Shown here piece by piece: positions 1 to 8,258 of a stretch of 64,000 bases of DNA; the first letter of the stretch is position 1; every line of letters starts with the position of its first letter. The DNA is from Jatrophihabitans cynanchi (GTDB taxonomy: Bacteria; Actinomycetota; Actinomycetes; Mycobacteriales; Jatrophihabitantaceae). The notes under the pieces are model-generated. The model made no database searches, was not told the origin of the DNA, and saw only the letters and a list, made by a program, of their open reading frames with translations. The DNA lies in contig NZ_CP097463.1 in the NCBI RefSeq assembly GCF_027247405.1, forward strand, positions 3,410,001 to 3,474,000. Direction: 5' to 3'. A program made the translations under genes and the position numbers.

Positions 1-640
1 GCGCCCACGGCGGCAGCAGCCCCACCGCCAGCGAGGTCACGGTCGTCCAGCCGAGCCGGGCGGGCAGCACGTACCGGCGCGGCACCGGCAACGGCGGGGC
101 GAGCACGAACCGGGCCGCCGCGCGCGCCTCGGGCGTGCCGGCCAGTCGCGGCCGGATCTGACGCAAGAACGCGCGCAGCCCGGCCAGATCGCGCACGATC
201 CGATCGTCCGGGACGCCGACCAGTTCGGCCGCGATCACCTGCTCGGCCACGTACCGGTCCACCTCCGCCGCGGTGAGCCGCAGACCGGCTGCGCGCGCCG
301 CGGCCAGGAACGAGTCGACCAGGCAGGCGTGCACCCAGGCCAGCTGCTCGCCGTCGTCCACGCCGAGCCTGCGGTGCACGCCGCGCACCCGGGCCGCGGC
401 CCGGTCGGCGTCCGCCCGCGTCCCGAACGACACGACGGCGACGTAGCGGACGGTGCGCTGCAGCCGCGGCCACGGATCGTCCTGGAAGTCCGACACCTGC
501 GCCAGCTTGGCCATCGCGCCCGGGTGCAGCGCCTGCAGCAGCAGCGCGCGCAGCCCGCCGACGACCGCCACCGGCTCGCCGTGCACGCGCCAGGTGACGC
601 TGTCCGGCCCGAAGTAGCCCAGGTCGCTCACGCGCTCCAC
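1..640 (-). CDS. MpaB/DUF2236-family oxygenase, C-terminus cut by window edge
   Basis: Reading the minus strand from a GTG at 638-640 gives a continuous frame with no stop to the window edge, so the 3' part is missing. The product starts VERVSDLGYFGPDSV and contains ALHPGAMAKLAQVSDF, DDPWPRLQRTVRYV and, further on, AWVHACLVDSFLAAAR. These are typical of the DUF2236 family, the oxygenase MpaB family named for a latex-clearing-protein-like haem enzyme. The His in WVHACL and the HPGAM motif fit the conserved histidines of the family; substrate is unknown. The gene begins 10 bases after the stop of the hydrolase at 651-1499 and is probably the last member of the rhlE-led minus-strand run. An alternative GTG start lies at 629-631. 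Confidence 0.75.
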   Translation of the reverse strand, partial: MERVSDLGYFGPDSVTWRVHGEPVAVVGGLRALLLQALHPGAMAKLAQVSDFQDDPWPRLQRTVRYVAVVSFGTRADADRAAARVRGVHRRLGVDDGEQLAWVHACLVDSFLAAARAAGLRLTAAEVDRYVAEQVIAAELVGVPDDRIVRDLAGLRAFLRQIRPRLAGTPEARAAARFVLAPPLPVPRRYVLPARLGWTTVTSLAVGLLPPWA

Positions 641-650
641 AGTGGCACGC

Positions 651-1499
651 TCAGCCCTGCGCCCGCCAGAACTCGATCAACGCGGTCGCGGTGGCCTCGG
701 GATTCTCGACGGCGGGGGAGTGCGCGGCGCCGTCGATCTCGACGCACCGCGCGCCCAGCCGCAGTGCCATCTCGCGCTGCAACTGCGGCAACCACGCGTC
801 GTCGCGCACGCCGAACATTACGAGCATCGGCAGCCCGGCGGCGGCGAGCTCGGCGACCCGGTCGGGTTCGCTCGTCACGGCCTCGCCCATGCCGGCCAGC
901 ATCGCCGCCGAACCCGCCACGAACCGCCGCTGCATGAACGCGGCGAGTTCCGGTGGATCCGGGACGTGATCCGGTTCGCTCGCCGCGAGGGCTTCGCTGG
1001 CCGCGTAGATTCCGGCGACGCCCAGCTCGGGCAGCAGTGGGCGCATCAGCTCGATGCGCTCGGCGCGCGAACCGCTCAGCGCGGCCGGGCCGGAATCCAT
1101 CAGCACCAGCGAGGCGAACAGGTCGGCACCGGCGAGGACGGCGGCGCGCGCGACCAGCCCACCGAACGAGTGGCCGACCAGGTGCACCCCGTCGCCGAGC
1201 TGCGCGGCGATCTCACGCACCCGGCTGCCGAGCGCGCCGGTCGTGTAGCCCGCGACCTCGGTGGGTCCGGGCGATTCGTACTGCCCGGGCAGGTCGATCG
1301 CGACCGCGTGCAGTCCCGCGCCGGCCAGCGCGTCCATGATCGGGCCGAAGTCCTCCTTGCTCCCGGTGTAGCCCGGCAGCAGCAGCGCGGGGCGGCCGTC
1401 CGGTGGGCCGCTGTGCAACGCCGCGATCGGCCCGTCCGCAGTGGCGATCGACAGCGGTCGGGCGGCGCCGAGATCGAGCTGGCTGGCGATGCGCGTCAT
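651..1499 (-). CDS. alpha/beta-fold hydrolase
   Basis: Product of 282 residues with a complete alpha/beta-hydrolase layout: an oxyanion-loop region (LLLPGYTGSKEDFGP, about 39-53), the nucleophile elbow GHSFGG with Ser111, an Asp in FGVRDDAW and a His in DGAAHSPA near the C-terminus, giving a plausible Ser-Asp-His triad. It is probably a cytoplasmic esterase or lipase-like enzyme; I see no signal peptide, and the substrate cannot be told. The ATG at 1497-1499 overlaps the TGA of the upstream beta-propeller gene (ATGA), which argues for translational coupling and fixes the start. It is followed closely by the MpaB-type gene. Confidence 0.85.
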   Translation of the reverse strand: MTRIASQLDLGAARPLSIATADGPIAALHSGPPDGRPALLLPGYTGSKEDFGPIMDALAGAGLHAVAIDLPGQYESPGPTEVAGYTTGALGSRVREIAAQLGDGVHLVGHSFGGLVARAAVLAGADLFASLVLMDSGPAALSGSRAERIELMRPLLPELGVAGIYAASEALAASEPDHVPDPPELAAFMQRRFVAGSAAMLAGMGEAVTSEPDRVAELAAAGLPMLVMFGVRDDAWLPQLQREMALRLGARCVEIDGAAHSPAVENPEATATALIEFWRAQG

Positions 1500-2758
1500 C
1501 GATACACCGCCGTCCGGTCGCCGGCCACGACGAAGCCGGTGCCGAACGCGTACGCGGTGCCGCCCGAGGCCGTCCCGACGGCCAGGGTGCGCTGCACGGT
1601 GCCGGTCACACCGTCGAGCAGGTTGATCGCGCCGCCGCTGACGGTGGCGACGATCGCGTGGGACAGGTCCGGGGTGGTGGCGTCCTCGCGCGAGGTGACG
1701 GCCGGCGGGTTCGCGGTCTGTGCAGACCACAGCACGCTGGTGCCGCTGAGCCCGACGGCGTAGGTGTAGCCGCCGGTGCTGACCAGCTGCGCCCGCGCGG
1801 CCGCGATCGCCTGCGGGTGTTCGCGGGCGGGCGCCTGCAGCGGGAGGGTGCTCACGGTCGTGCCCTTCTGCTGGTCCAGCACGGTCAGCGCCGTCCCGCC
1901 CGGGTGCACCGCGCTGATCACGCCGTCGGCTGACGCGGGCAGCAGCGTGCTGCCGATCAGGTTCCACTTGATCTTGTCGGGGTTCTTCGCGTCGTCGTGG
2001 TTGTCGCCGGCAGTCGCGTCGCGCAGCAGCAGTTGCTGTCCCGCGCCGCAGAACTGGCGCTCGCCGCAGTCGGGCTTGCGGCAGGTCTGGCTGATCAGGG
2101 CGCCACTGGACCCGAGTACCGCGCTGTTGATGGTGCAGCCATCCTGGGCGAACACCCAGCGATCCAGGCCGCCGTTGCCGTCGTTCGCGGTGCCGTCCGG
2201 GCTGAGGGCGTAGATCACCTGGGGCGTCCACACCATGAAGGTGAACTGCCCGACCGCGTAGGACGGATGCCCGTTCAGCTCGTGGCCGTCCTTGTCCAGC
2301 GTGCGGACCCACTGCCGGACGCCGGTCTGGGTGTCGAGCGCGGTCAGCTCGTCGCAGTTGCCGTTGACCTCGTACACCGCGATCGTGACACCGCCGAGCT
2401 GTGCAGCGGTGCAGGTGGTGCGGTCGTCACGCGTGTAGCTCCACATCGCCTTGCCGGTCAGGCCGTTGCGTCCCGTGACCGCATGCTGGGAGTAGGTGAC
2501 CACCGTGCCGCGCCAGTACGGCGTGCCGATGGCCGTGTGGTCGGCACTGGTCCAGGCAGTGCTCAGCGTCGCGGACGTGGTGCTGAGTGGCACGTCGGGA
2601 GCTGGGCGAGCGGCGGTGCGCAGCGTCGCGTGCGAGATCTCTCCGTGGTTGTAGGCGATCTTGACGATCACCCCGACGGCGATCACGACCACCGCGATGG
2701 CGGCCGCGTACCCGATGCGCCACGGGCGCAGGCGCGCGTTGTACTCCCGGACGCTCAC
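1496..2758 (-). CDS. membrane-anchored PQQ-like beta-propeller protein
   Basis: Product of 420 residues. After a short basic N-terminus there is one membrane segment (about residues 13-32, IGYAAAIAVVVIAVGVIVKI), followed by an extracytoplasmic domain with repeated G/A-x-D-x-x-T-G blade motifs such as ALDTQTGVRQW and LLDGVTGTVQR, typical of PQQ-like or WD40-like propellers. No catalytic residues are visible; such proteins are usually scaffolds or ligand binders. The GTG at 2756-2758 is chosen because it places the basic N-terminus directly before the membrane segment. The gene lies 28 bases after rhlE and overlaps the hydrolase start. A propeller-like gene in the same place (Rv3212) is next to rhlE in mycobacteria, so the linkage is conserved. 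Confidence 0.8.
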   Translation of the reverse strand: MSVREYNARLRPWRIGYAAAIAVVVIAVGVIVKIAYNHGEISHATLRTAARPAPDVPLSTTSATLSTAWTSADHTAIGTPYWRGTVVTYSQHAVTGRNGLTGKAMWSYTRDDRTTCTAAQLGGVTIAVYEVNGNCDELTALDTQTGVRQWVRTLDKDGHELNGHPSYAVGQFTFMVWTPQVIYALSPDGTANDGNGGLDRWVFAQDGCTINSAVLGSSGALISQTCRKPDCGERQFCGAGQQLLLRDATAGDNHDDAKNPDKIKWNLIGSTLLPASADGVISAVHPGGTALTVLDQQKGTTVSTLPLQAPAREHPQAIAAARAQLVSTGGYTYAVGLSGTSVLWSAQTANPPAVTSREDATTPDLSHAIVATVSGGAINLLDGVTGTVQRTLAVGTASGGTAYAFGTGFVVAGDRTAVYR

Positions 2759-2786
2759 CGGTCCATCCTGACCTATTGCGGCGGCG

Positions 2787-4367
2787 TCACTCCGCGGCGG
2801 GGCCGGTGGAGTTCGCCGGGCGGCGGCGCCGGCGCCGGGCCGGCTTGGCCGCGCCGTCGGCGGCCGGGTTCGCGGCCGGGTCGGCGGACGGAGCCTCGGA
2901 CGCCGCGGCCCCGTCGACCGGTCGGCCGCCGCGCGTGCGCGTCCGGTTGCGGTTGCGTGCCGGCCGGTCCGCGCGCGGGGCGGCCGAGCGCTGGCCGCCC
3001 GGCCCACCCGAACCGCGGCCCGGGCGGGTCGACTTCGGTGCCCGACCGCCGAGGTCCTCCAGCTGCTCGGCGTCCAGGCCGGCGCGGGTACGTTCGGCCC
3101 GCGGCAGCACGCCCTTCGCCTCGGCCGGGATGTTCAGCTCGAGGTACAGGTGCGGCGAGGTGGAGTACGTCTCGACCGGCTCGTGCAGCGGCAGGTCCAG
3201 CTTGTCGCAGATCAGCTTCCAGCGCGGCATGTCGTCCCAGTCGACCAGCGTGATCGAGTTGCCCTTCGCTCCGGCGCGGGCGGTGCGGCCGATGCGGTGG
3301 ACGTACGTCATCTCGTCCTCGGGCGCCTGATAGTTGATCACGTGGCTGATGCCCTCGACGTCCAGCCCGCGCGCGGCGACGTCGGTGGCCACCAGCACGT
3401 CGACCTTGCCGGACCGGAATGCGCGCAGCGCCTGCTCGCGGGCACCCTGACCGAGGTCGCCGTGCACGGCGGCGGCGGCGAAGCCGCGGCTGAGCAGGTC
3501 GTCGGCGACCTTGGCGGCGGTGCGCTTGGTGCGGGTGAAGATCAGGGTGAGGGTGCGGCCCTTGGCCTGCAGCACCCGGGCGAGCAGCTCGAGCTTGTCC
3601 ATCGAGTGCGCGCGGTAGGCGAACTGGTCGATGTGGTCGGTGCGGGGCGTGCTCGCGCCGTGCTCGGCCCGGATCTGGATGGGCTGGTTCAGGAAGCTGC
3701 GCGCGAGCGCCACGATCGGCCCGGGCATCGTCGCCGAGAACAGCATCGTCTGCCGCTTCTCGGGCAGCATCTTCATGATCTTCTCGATGTCGGGCAGGAA
3801 GCCGAGGTCGAGCATCTCGTCGGCCTCGTCCAGCACCAGGATGCGCACGTTGCCGAGCACCAGGTGGCCCTGCTGGGCGAGGTCGAGCAGCCGTCCCGGC
3901 GTGCCGACGACGACGTCGACGCCCTTGCGCAGCGCGTCGACCTGCGGCTCGTACGCGCGGCCGCCGTAGATGGTGAGCACGCGCGCGCCGAGCTGCTTGC
4001 CGGCGGCGGCGAGGTCGCCGGACACCTGCACCGCGAGCTCGCGGGTGGGCGCGACGACGAGCGCCTGCGGTGCGGCCGCTTCGCCGCCGGGCAGCGTGAG
4101 CCGGTTGAGCAGCGGCACGCCGAAGCCGAGGGTCTTGCCGGTGCCGGTGCGCGCCTGGCCGATGAGGTCGTTGCCGGCGAGGGCGATCGGCAGGGTCATC
4201 TCCTGGATCGCGAAGGTGCGCACGATGCCGACGTCGGCGAGCGCCGCGACGATCTCGGGCTTGACCTCGAAGTCGCTGAACGCGGGGCTTTCGGCCGCAA
4301 CCGGTGCGCGGGCCTCGAGCGGCTCGGGTATTTCCTCGGTGAGCAGGTCTGTGGAGTTGTCGGTCAT
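2787..4367 (-). CDS. rhlE: DEAD-box RNA helicase RhlE-like
   Basis: Product of 526 residues with the DEAD-box motifs in order: Q motif (FAIQEMTLPIAL, about 52-63), motif I ARTGTGKT (72-79), motif II VLDEADEML, motif III LFSATMPG, and motif VI HRIGRTAR in the second RecA domain. The C-terminal ~80 residues are low-complexity and rich in Arg, Pro and Gly (RNRNRTRTRGGRP), as in cold-shock or ribosome-assembly helicases where such tails bind RNA. It unwinds short RNA duplexes using ATP. The ATG at 4365-4367 has AGGGAC eight bases upstream. Gene order with the divergent ferritin-like gene, DUF3107 and TetR matches the mycobacterial Rv3211-Rv3208 region, supporting the rhlE assignment. Confidence 0.92.
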   Translation of the reverse strand: MTDNSTDLLTEEIPEPLEARAPVAAESPAFSDFEVKPEIVAALADVGIVRTFAIQEMTLPIALAGNDLIGQARTGTGKTLGFGVPLLNRLTLPGGEAAAPQALVVAPTRELAVQVSGDLAAAGKQLGARVLTIYGGRAYEPQVDALRKGVDVVVGTPGRLLDLAQQGHLVLGNVRILVLDEADEMLDLGFLPDIEKIMKMLPEKRQTMLFSATMPGPIVALARSFLNQPIQIRAEHGASTPRTDHIDQFAYRAHSMDKLELLARVLQAKGRTLTLIFTRTKRTAAKVADDLLSRGFAAAAVHGDLGQGAREQALRAFRSGKVDVLVATDVAARGLDVEGISHVINYQAPEDEMTYVHRIGRTARAGAKGNSITLVDWDDMPRWKLICDKLDLPLHEPVETYSTSPHLYLELNIPAEAKGVLPRAERTRAGLDAEQLEDLGGRAPKSTRPGRGSGGPGGQRSAAPRADRPARNRNRTRTRGGRPVDGAAASEAPSADPAANPAADGAAKPARRRRRRPANSTGPAAE

Positions 4368-4531
4368 GTACGTCCCTGTTTTCAGGTGCGCTGACCGTGT
4401 CTGATGTGGTCTCGGTCCTGGCCGCCTGCGACCCCGAGCGGGGGGAGGCGTGCAGCGAGGTGCGGTCAACGCGCAGATTCGTGATGCTCTTGCACCCTCA
4501 TGCTACCGGTCTGTCCCGATACCCTGCCCAC

Positions 4532-5215
4532 GTGCCCACACCTGACGCGATCATCGACCTGCTGGCGGCGCTCGCGTACGGCGAGCTGAGCGCGTTCGAC
4601 CGGCTGGCCGACGACGCCCGGATGTCGCCCACGCTGGCCGGCCGCGCCGAGATGTCGGCGATGGCGGCGTTCGAGTTCGGTCACTACGAGCGACTCGCCG
4701 GCCGGCTGCGCGAGCTGGGTGCCGACCCCGCGGAGGCGATGGAGCCGTTCGTCGCGGCGCTGGACACCTACCACGCGCTGACCGAGCCCTCGACCTGGCT
4801 CGAGGGCGTGGTCAAGGCGTACGTCGGCGACGGGATGGCAGCCGACTTCTACCGCGAGGTGGCCTCGTTCGTGGACGAGTCGACCCGCACCCTGATCCAC
4901 GAGGTGCTGGCCGACAGCGCGGGTACCGCCGCCAACGCAGGCGTGGCGGGCGGGGGCGGCCGGGCCGAGTTCGCGCTGCGCGAGGTACGGGCCGCCGTCA
5001 GCGCCAACCCGGCCGCGGCCGACCGGGCCGCGCTGTGGGCCCGGCGGCTGGTCGGCGAGGCGATCTCGCAGACCCAGCACGTGCTCGCCGACCGCGATTC
5101 GCTGATGATGCTGATGGTCGCGGGAACCGGTGGGCTGTCCGGCGTCGCGAGCATGATCACCCGCATCACCGAACGGCACGAGGAGCGGATGCGCGCCCTG
5201 GGTCTGGCCAGCTGA
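4532..5215 (+). CDS. ferritin-like (MiaE-like fold) protein, Rv3210c type
   Basis: Product of 227 residues from the GTG at 4532 (VPTPDAIIDLLAALAYGELSA). It is all-helical by composition, with Glu and His spaced as in ferritin-like di-iron proteins: AYGELSAF, FEFGHYERL, and later EAISQTQHVL. Family members are annotated as ferritin-like or MiaE-like; the reaction is not established for actinobacterial members. I preferred this start to an in-frame ATG at 4397 because the intervening residues look like untranslated leader and the family starts near PTPDAI. It diverges from rhlE across about 160 bases that must hold both promoters, and it converges on DUF3107. Confidence 0.75.
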   Translation: MPTPDAIIDLLAALAYGELSAFDRLADDARMSPTLAGRAEMSAMAAFEFGHYERLAGRLRELGADPAEAMEPFVAALDTYHALTEPSTWLEGVVKAYVGDGMAADFYREVASFVDESTRTLIHEVLADSAGTAANAGVAGGGGRAEFALREVRAAVSANPAAADRAALWARRLVGEAISQTQHVLADRDSLMMLMVAGTGGLSGVASMITRITERHEERMRALGLAS

Positions 5216-5240
5216 GCCGCGGTCGAGGCGGCCGGGCAGC

Positions 5241-5468
5241 TCAGCCGGCGACGAAGCCCACGCTGCGCTTGTCGGCCTGGGCGATCTCGACGTAGGCGAT
5301 CAGGTTCGCCGGCACGATCACCTTGCGGCCCTTCTCGTCGGTCAGTGCGAGCTGGCCGTCGACGCTCTTGAGCGCGGTCGCGACGAGCTGCTCGACCTCG
5401 TCCGGGGTCTGCGAGCTCTCGATCGCGATCTCGCGCGGCGTGTGCAGCACGCCGATCTTGACCTCCAC
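5241..5468 (-). CDS. DUF3107 small protein (TB9.4-like)
   Basis: A 75-residue protein (VEVKIGVLHTPREIAIES...) with the compact sequence of DUF3107, the family of mycobacterial TB9.4 (Rv3208A). Predicted beta-alpha protein, no signal peptide, no obvious catalytic residues; function unknown. The GTG at 5466-5468 is preceded by AGGAGGA at a good distance, which settles the start. It lies between the convergent ferritin-like gene and the TetR gene, as in mycobacteria. The TetR stop is upstream of this gene across a 25-bp tandem repeat, so the two may be co-transcribed. Confidence 0.85.
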   Translation of the reverse strand: MEVKIGVLHTPREIAIESSQTPDEVEQLVATALKSVDGQLALTDEKGRKVIVPANLIAYVEIAQADKRSVGFVAG

Positions 5469-5548
5469 GCGGGTCCTCCTGCAGTTCGTTGCGGTCGTGG
5501 CCGTCCACGCTAGCCGAGCGTGCGCGGCGCCGCCGTCAGAACCCCTGC

Positions 5549-5637
5549 GCCCAGAGCGAACGCGACCCGGAGTGCCCAGAGCGAACGCGACCCGGAGTGC
5601 CCAGAGCGAACGCGACCCGGAGTGCCCAGAGCGAACG
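5549..5637. repeat. 25-bp tandem repeat, three full copies plus one partial
   Basis: Three perfect 25-bp units begin at 5549, 5574 and 5599, each starting GCCCAGAGCGAACGCGAC. A fourth, shortened copy (GCCCAGAGCGAACGGGAGT) starts at 5624 and runs up to the stop codon of the TetR gene. The unit length is not a multiple of three and the array is intergenic, so it is not a protein repeat. It looks like a small minisatellite between TetR and DUF3107. Confidence 0.95.
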
Positions 5638-5641
5638 GGAG

Positions 5642-6292
5642 TCAGTGCGGCAGCTCGGCCTGGCGCGGGAAGTTCGCGATGCCCCGCCACAGCAGGCCCT
5701 CCAGCAGCCGGATGGCATCGGCCTGCGAGATCGGCCGCTCGCTGGCGAGCCACCAGCGGGCCGCGACCTGGGCGGCGCCGGTCAGCGCGGTGGCGAGCAG
5801 CTCGGCCGAGGCACGGTCCAGGCCGGTGTCGACCGCGACCGTGTCGGCGACGGCCTTCATCGTCTTCTCGGTGACGGCCTCGACGCGTGCGCGCACCGCG
5901 GGCTCGTTGCCCAGGTCGGTCTCGAAGATCAGCCGGAACGCGCCGTCCTCGTCGTCGCGGTCGACGAACTCGAAGTAGGCGCTCAGCACGCCGTGGATGC
6001 GCTGCTGGTTGTCCTCGGTGCGGGCCAGCGCCTCGTGCACGGCGGCCGACAGCGCCTCGGCCTGCGTGTCGAGCAGCGCCAGGTACAGCTCCAGCTTGCC
6101 GGGGAAGTGCTGGTACAGCACCGGTTTGGACACCCCGGCCCGCTCGGCGATGTCGTCCATCGCGGCCGCGTGGTAGCCGTTGGCGACGAAGACCTCCTGG
6201 GCGGCGGCGAGCAGTTGCTTGCGCCGGGCCGAGCGCGGCAGCCGGCCGGCGCGGCCGAGGCCGGCGGCTCCCGCGCCTGCGCTGCTGCTCAT
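5642..6292 (-). CDS. TetR-family transcriptional regulator (Rv3208 type)
   Basis: Product of 216 residues with the usual TetR N-terminal helix-turn-helix: RRKQLLAAAQEVF, then MDDIAERAGVSKPVLYQHF (about 44-62), followed by a helical ligand-binding domain. The ATG at 6290-6292 has GGAGG eight bases upstream; an in-frame GTG at 6298 is less likely. The location next to DUF3107 matches Rv3208 in M. tuberculosis. Ligand and targets are not visible in the sequence; the 34-base gap to the LigD-polymerase stop shows no clear operator palindrome. Confidence 0.88.
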   Translation of the reverse strand: MSSSAGAGAAGLGRAGRLPRSARRKQLLAAAQEVFVANGYHAAAMDDIAERAGVSKPVLYQHFPGKLELYLALLDTQAEALSAAVHEALARTEDNQQRIHGVLSAYFEFVDRDDEDGAFRLIFETDLGNEPAVRARVEAVTEKTMKAVADTVAVDTGLDRASAELLATALTGAAQVAARWWLASERPISQADAIRLLEGLLWRGIANFPRQAELPH

Positions 6293-6326
6293 CCTCACCG
6301 CCTCCGCCTGGAATGTCCGGCGAACT

Positions 6327-7262
6327 CTACTCGCGGGTAGCGAGCGCCCGGGTCACGTCCACGCGCAGCCTGTCGTCCAGCGTCCCGGCGAACAGATCCC
6401 CACGTTCGGCGACCCGCTGCAGCACCTCGCCCGCGGTGAACCGAAGCATGCCGCCCGACGCGACCTCGGACCACTCGAGCGGCGTCGACACCGTCGGCGT
6501 CTCGCGCGCCCGCAGCGAGTACGGCGCGACGGTCGTCTTGGCCGGGTTGTTCTGGCTCCAGTCGACGAGCACCTTTCCCGGCCGCAGCGACTTGGTCATC
6601 CGCGACACGACGAGGTCGGGGTGCTGCCGCTCCAGCCGTTGCGCCAGGTTCTTGGCGAACTGCGAGGTGAGTTCCGGATCGGCGACGGACACCGGCGCGC
6701 TCACCTGCATCCCCTTCGAGCCGGACGTCTTGGCGAACAGCGTCAGCCCGTCCTCGGCGAGCAGGTCCCGCAGCAGCAGCGCGACCTCGCAGCACTCGCC
6801 GATCGTCGCCGGCGGCCCCGGGTCGAGGTCGAACACGATCAGATCGGGCCTCGGTTTGCGCGCCCGGACCGGGATGCGCCACTGCGGCACGTGCAGTTCG
6901 AGCGCGGCAAGGTTGGCCAGGCGTACCAGCGTGGCCAGCCCGGTGACCACCACGTAGTCGATGGTCTCGCGATTCTTGGTCGAGCCGGGGACGGGCAGGT
7001 TCACCGTGCGCACCCAGTCCGGCGTGCCGCGCGCCGCGTTCTTCTCGAAGAAGAACTTCTCGTCCACGCCGTTGGGGTAGCGCTTCACGGTGAGCGCGCG
7101 GTCGGCCAGGTGCGGCAGCAGCACCGGCGCGATCCGCGTGTAGTAGTCCAGCACCTCACCCTTGGTGAATCCGGTCGCCGGGTAGAGCACCTTGTCCAGG
7201 TTGCTCAGCTGCAGGTGGTGCCCGTCCACCTCGACGGTGACCTTGCCCGAGCTGTCAGCCAT
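6327..7262 (-). CDS. LigD-type NHEJ polymerase/primase (stand-alone)
   Basis: Product of 311 residues matching the polymerase domain of bacterial LigD (archaeo-eukaryotic primase fold). The metal-binding pair is in VFDLDPG (Asp145, Asp147), followed by the SGSKG nucleotide-binding loop (180-184) and the third Asp in VLVDWSQN (Asp234). It fills gaps and adds nucleotides during non-homologous end joining, preferring ribonucleotides in characterised relatives. There is no phosphoesterase or ligase domain in the chain. The ligase is the next gene upstream, whose TGA (7255-7257) overlaps this ATG (7260-7262) by 8 bases, so polymerase and ligase are translationally coupled. Confidence 0.92.
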   Translation of the reverse strand: MADSSGKVTVEVDGHHLQLSNLDKVLYPATGFTKGEVLDYYTRIAPVLLPHLADRALTVKRYPNGVDEKFFFEKNAARGTPDWVRTVNLPVPGSTKNRETIDYVVVTGLATLVRLANLAALELHVPQWRIPVRARKPRPDLIVFDLDPGPPATIGECCEVALLLRDLLAEDGLTLFAKTSGSKGMQVSAPVSVADPELTSQFAKNLAQRLERQHPDLVVSRMTKSLRPGKVLVDWSQNNPAKTTVAPYSLRARETPTVSTPLEWSEVASGGMLRFTAGEVLQRVAERGDLFAGTLDDRLRVDVTRALATRE

Positions 7263-8190
7263 CGCCGGTCGCCTCCTGCGGGTCCTTGTCGGTGCGGACG
7301 GTCCGGAACACCGGGTGGCGCAGCCGGCCGTCGTCGGTCCACATCGTGTACTCGACCTCGACCACCACGGTCGGTTCGCACCAGCTCACCACGCGCCCCG
7401 GGCTGGGTTGCGGCGGCACGTCGAGCGGGCAGCTCGCGCGTTCGTCCAGCGCGCGCCGGATCGTCGTGCGGGCCCGGGCGTCGAGCCCGCTGCCCACCTT
7501 GCCGGCAAAGGTGAACACACCCCCGCGCCGCTGCGCGAGCACCAGCGAGGACAGCTCGTCCGGTTGCCCGGCCGCACCCTCCCAGCCGACCACCACGAAC
7601 TCGCCGGAGTTGACGAAGCGCAGCTTGCCCCAGTCCGGACTGCGCACGCCGGGACGGTAGGGCGAGGCGAGCCGCTTGGCGAGCACGCCCTCGAGGCCGT
7701 GCTCGCGCGCTGCCGCCAGCGTCGCCGCGCCGTCGTCGAAGAACGGGCTCAGCGTCCAACCCGGCCGCTCGGCGATCCACCGGTCGAGGGTCGCGCGCCG
7801 CTCGACGTAGGGGCGCGAGGCCAGCCCGACGCCGTAACGGCGCAGCAGGTCGAACACGACGAACGTCACCGGAGTGCCCACGGCCAGCCGCCGGGCCTGG
7901 GCGCCCGAGCGCACGTGCATGCGCGCCTGCAGCCGTTCGAAGGACGGACGGCCGCCGGCGAATGCGACGATCTCCCCGTCCAGCAACACGTCGTCGACGC
8001 CGGTGGCGAGCTCGACCAGCTCCGGATAGGCCGGGCTGATCTCGTTGCCGTTGCGGCTGCGGATGCTGACGACCCCGTCGCTGACGTCGAGCAGTGCCCG
8101 GACGCCGTCCCACTTGAACTCGAACGCCCAGCCCGGACCGTCCGGCAGCGCGCTCAAAGAACTGGCCAGCATCGGCTTCATCCGTACCAT
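7255..8190 (-). CDS. ATP-dependent DNA ligase (LigD ligase-domain/LigC type)
   Basis: Product of 311 residues. The adenylation motif EFKWDG carries the catalytic Lys26, followed by LLDGEIVAF (Glu73), EGVLAKR (167-173) and WGKLRF (187-192), then an OB-fold with VEVEYTMWT. This is the nucleotidyltransferase plus OB layout of LigD ligase domains and of stand-alone LigC, which seal double-strand breaks with Ku. The ATG at 8188-8190 is chosen; other in-frame starts are an ATG at 8179-8181 and a GTG at 8230-8232, and no start has a strong ribosome binding site. The gene diverges from ku with only 68 bases between the chosen starts, implying shared control. Confidence 0.9.
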   Translation of the reverse strand: MVRMKPMLASSLSALPDGPGWAFEFKWDGVRALLDVSDGVVSIRSRNGNEISPAYPELVELATGVDDVLLDGEIVAFAGGRPSFERLQARMHVRSGAQARRLAVGTPVTFVVFDLLRRYGVGLASRPYVERRATLDRWIAERPGWTLSPFFDDGAATLAAAREHGLEGVLAKRLASPYRPGVRSPDWGKLRFVNSGEFVVVGWEGAAGQPDELSSLVLAQRRGGVFTFAGKVGSGLDARARTTIRRALDERASCPLDVPPQPSPGRVVSWCEPTVVVEVEYTMWTDDGRLRHPVFRTVRTDKDPQEATGDG

Positions 8191-8258
8191 TCTGGTCAGG
8201 GACGGCACCGAGCGGTCAACGAACGCCTTCACCCGAGGCGCACAGGGACGAGGTTGCG

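Noticed and set aside
5549-5637. CRISPR array
   Set aside because: The 25-bp units are directly adjacent with no spacers, there are only three to four copies, and no cas genes are present in the window.
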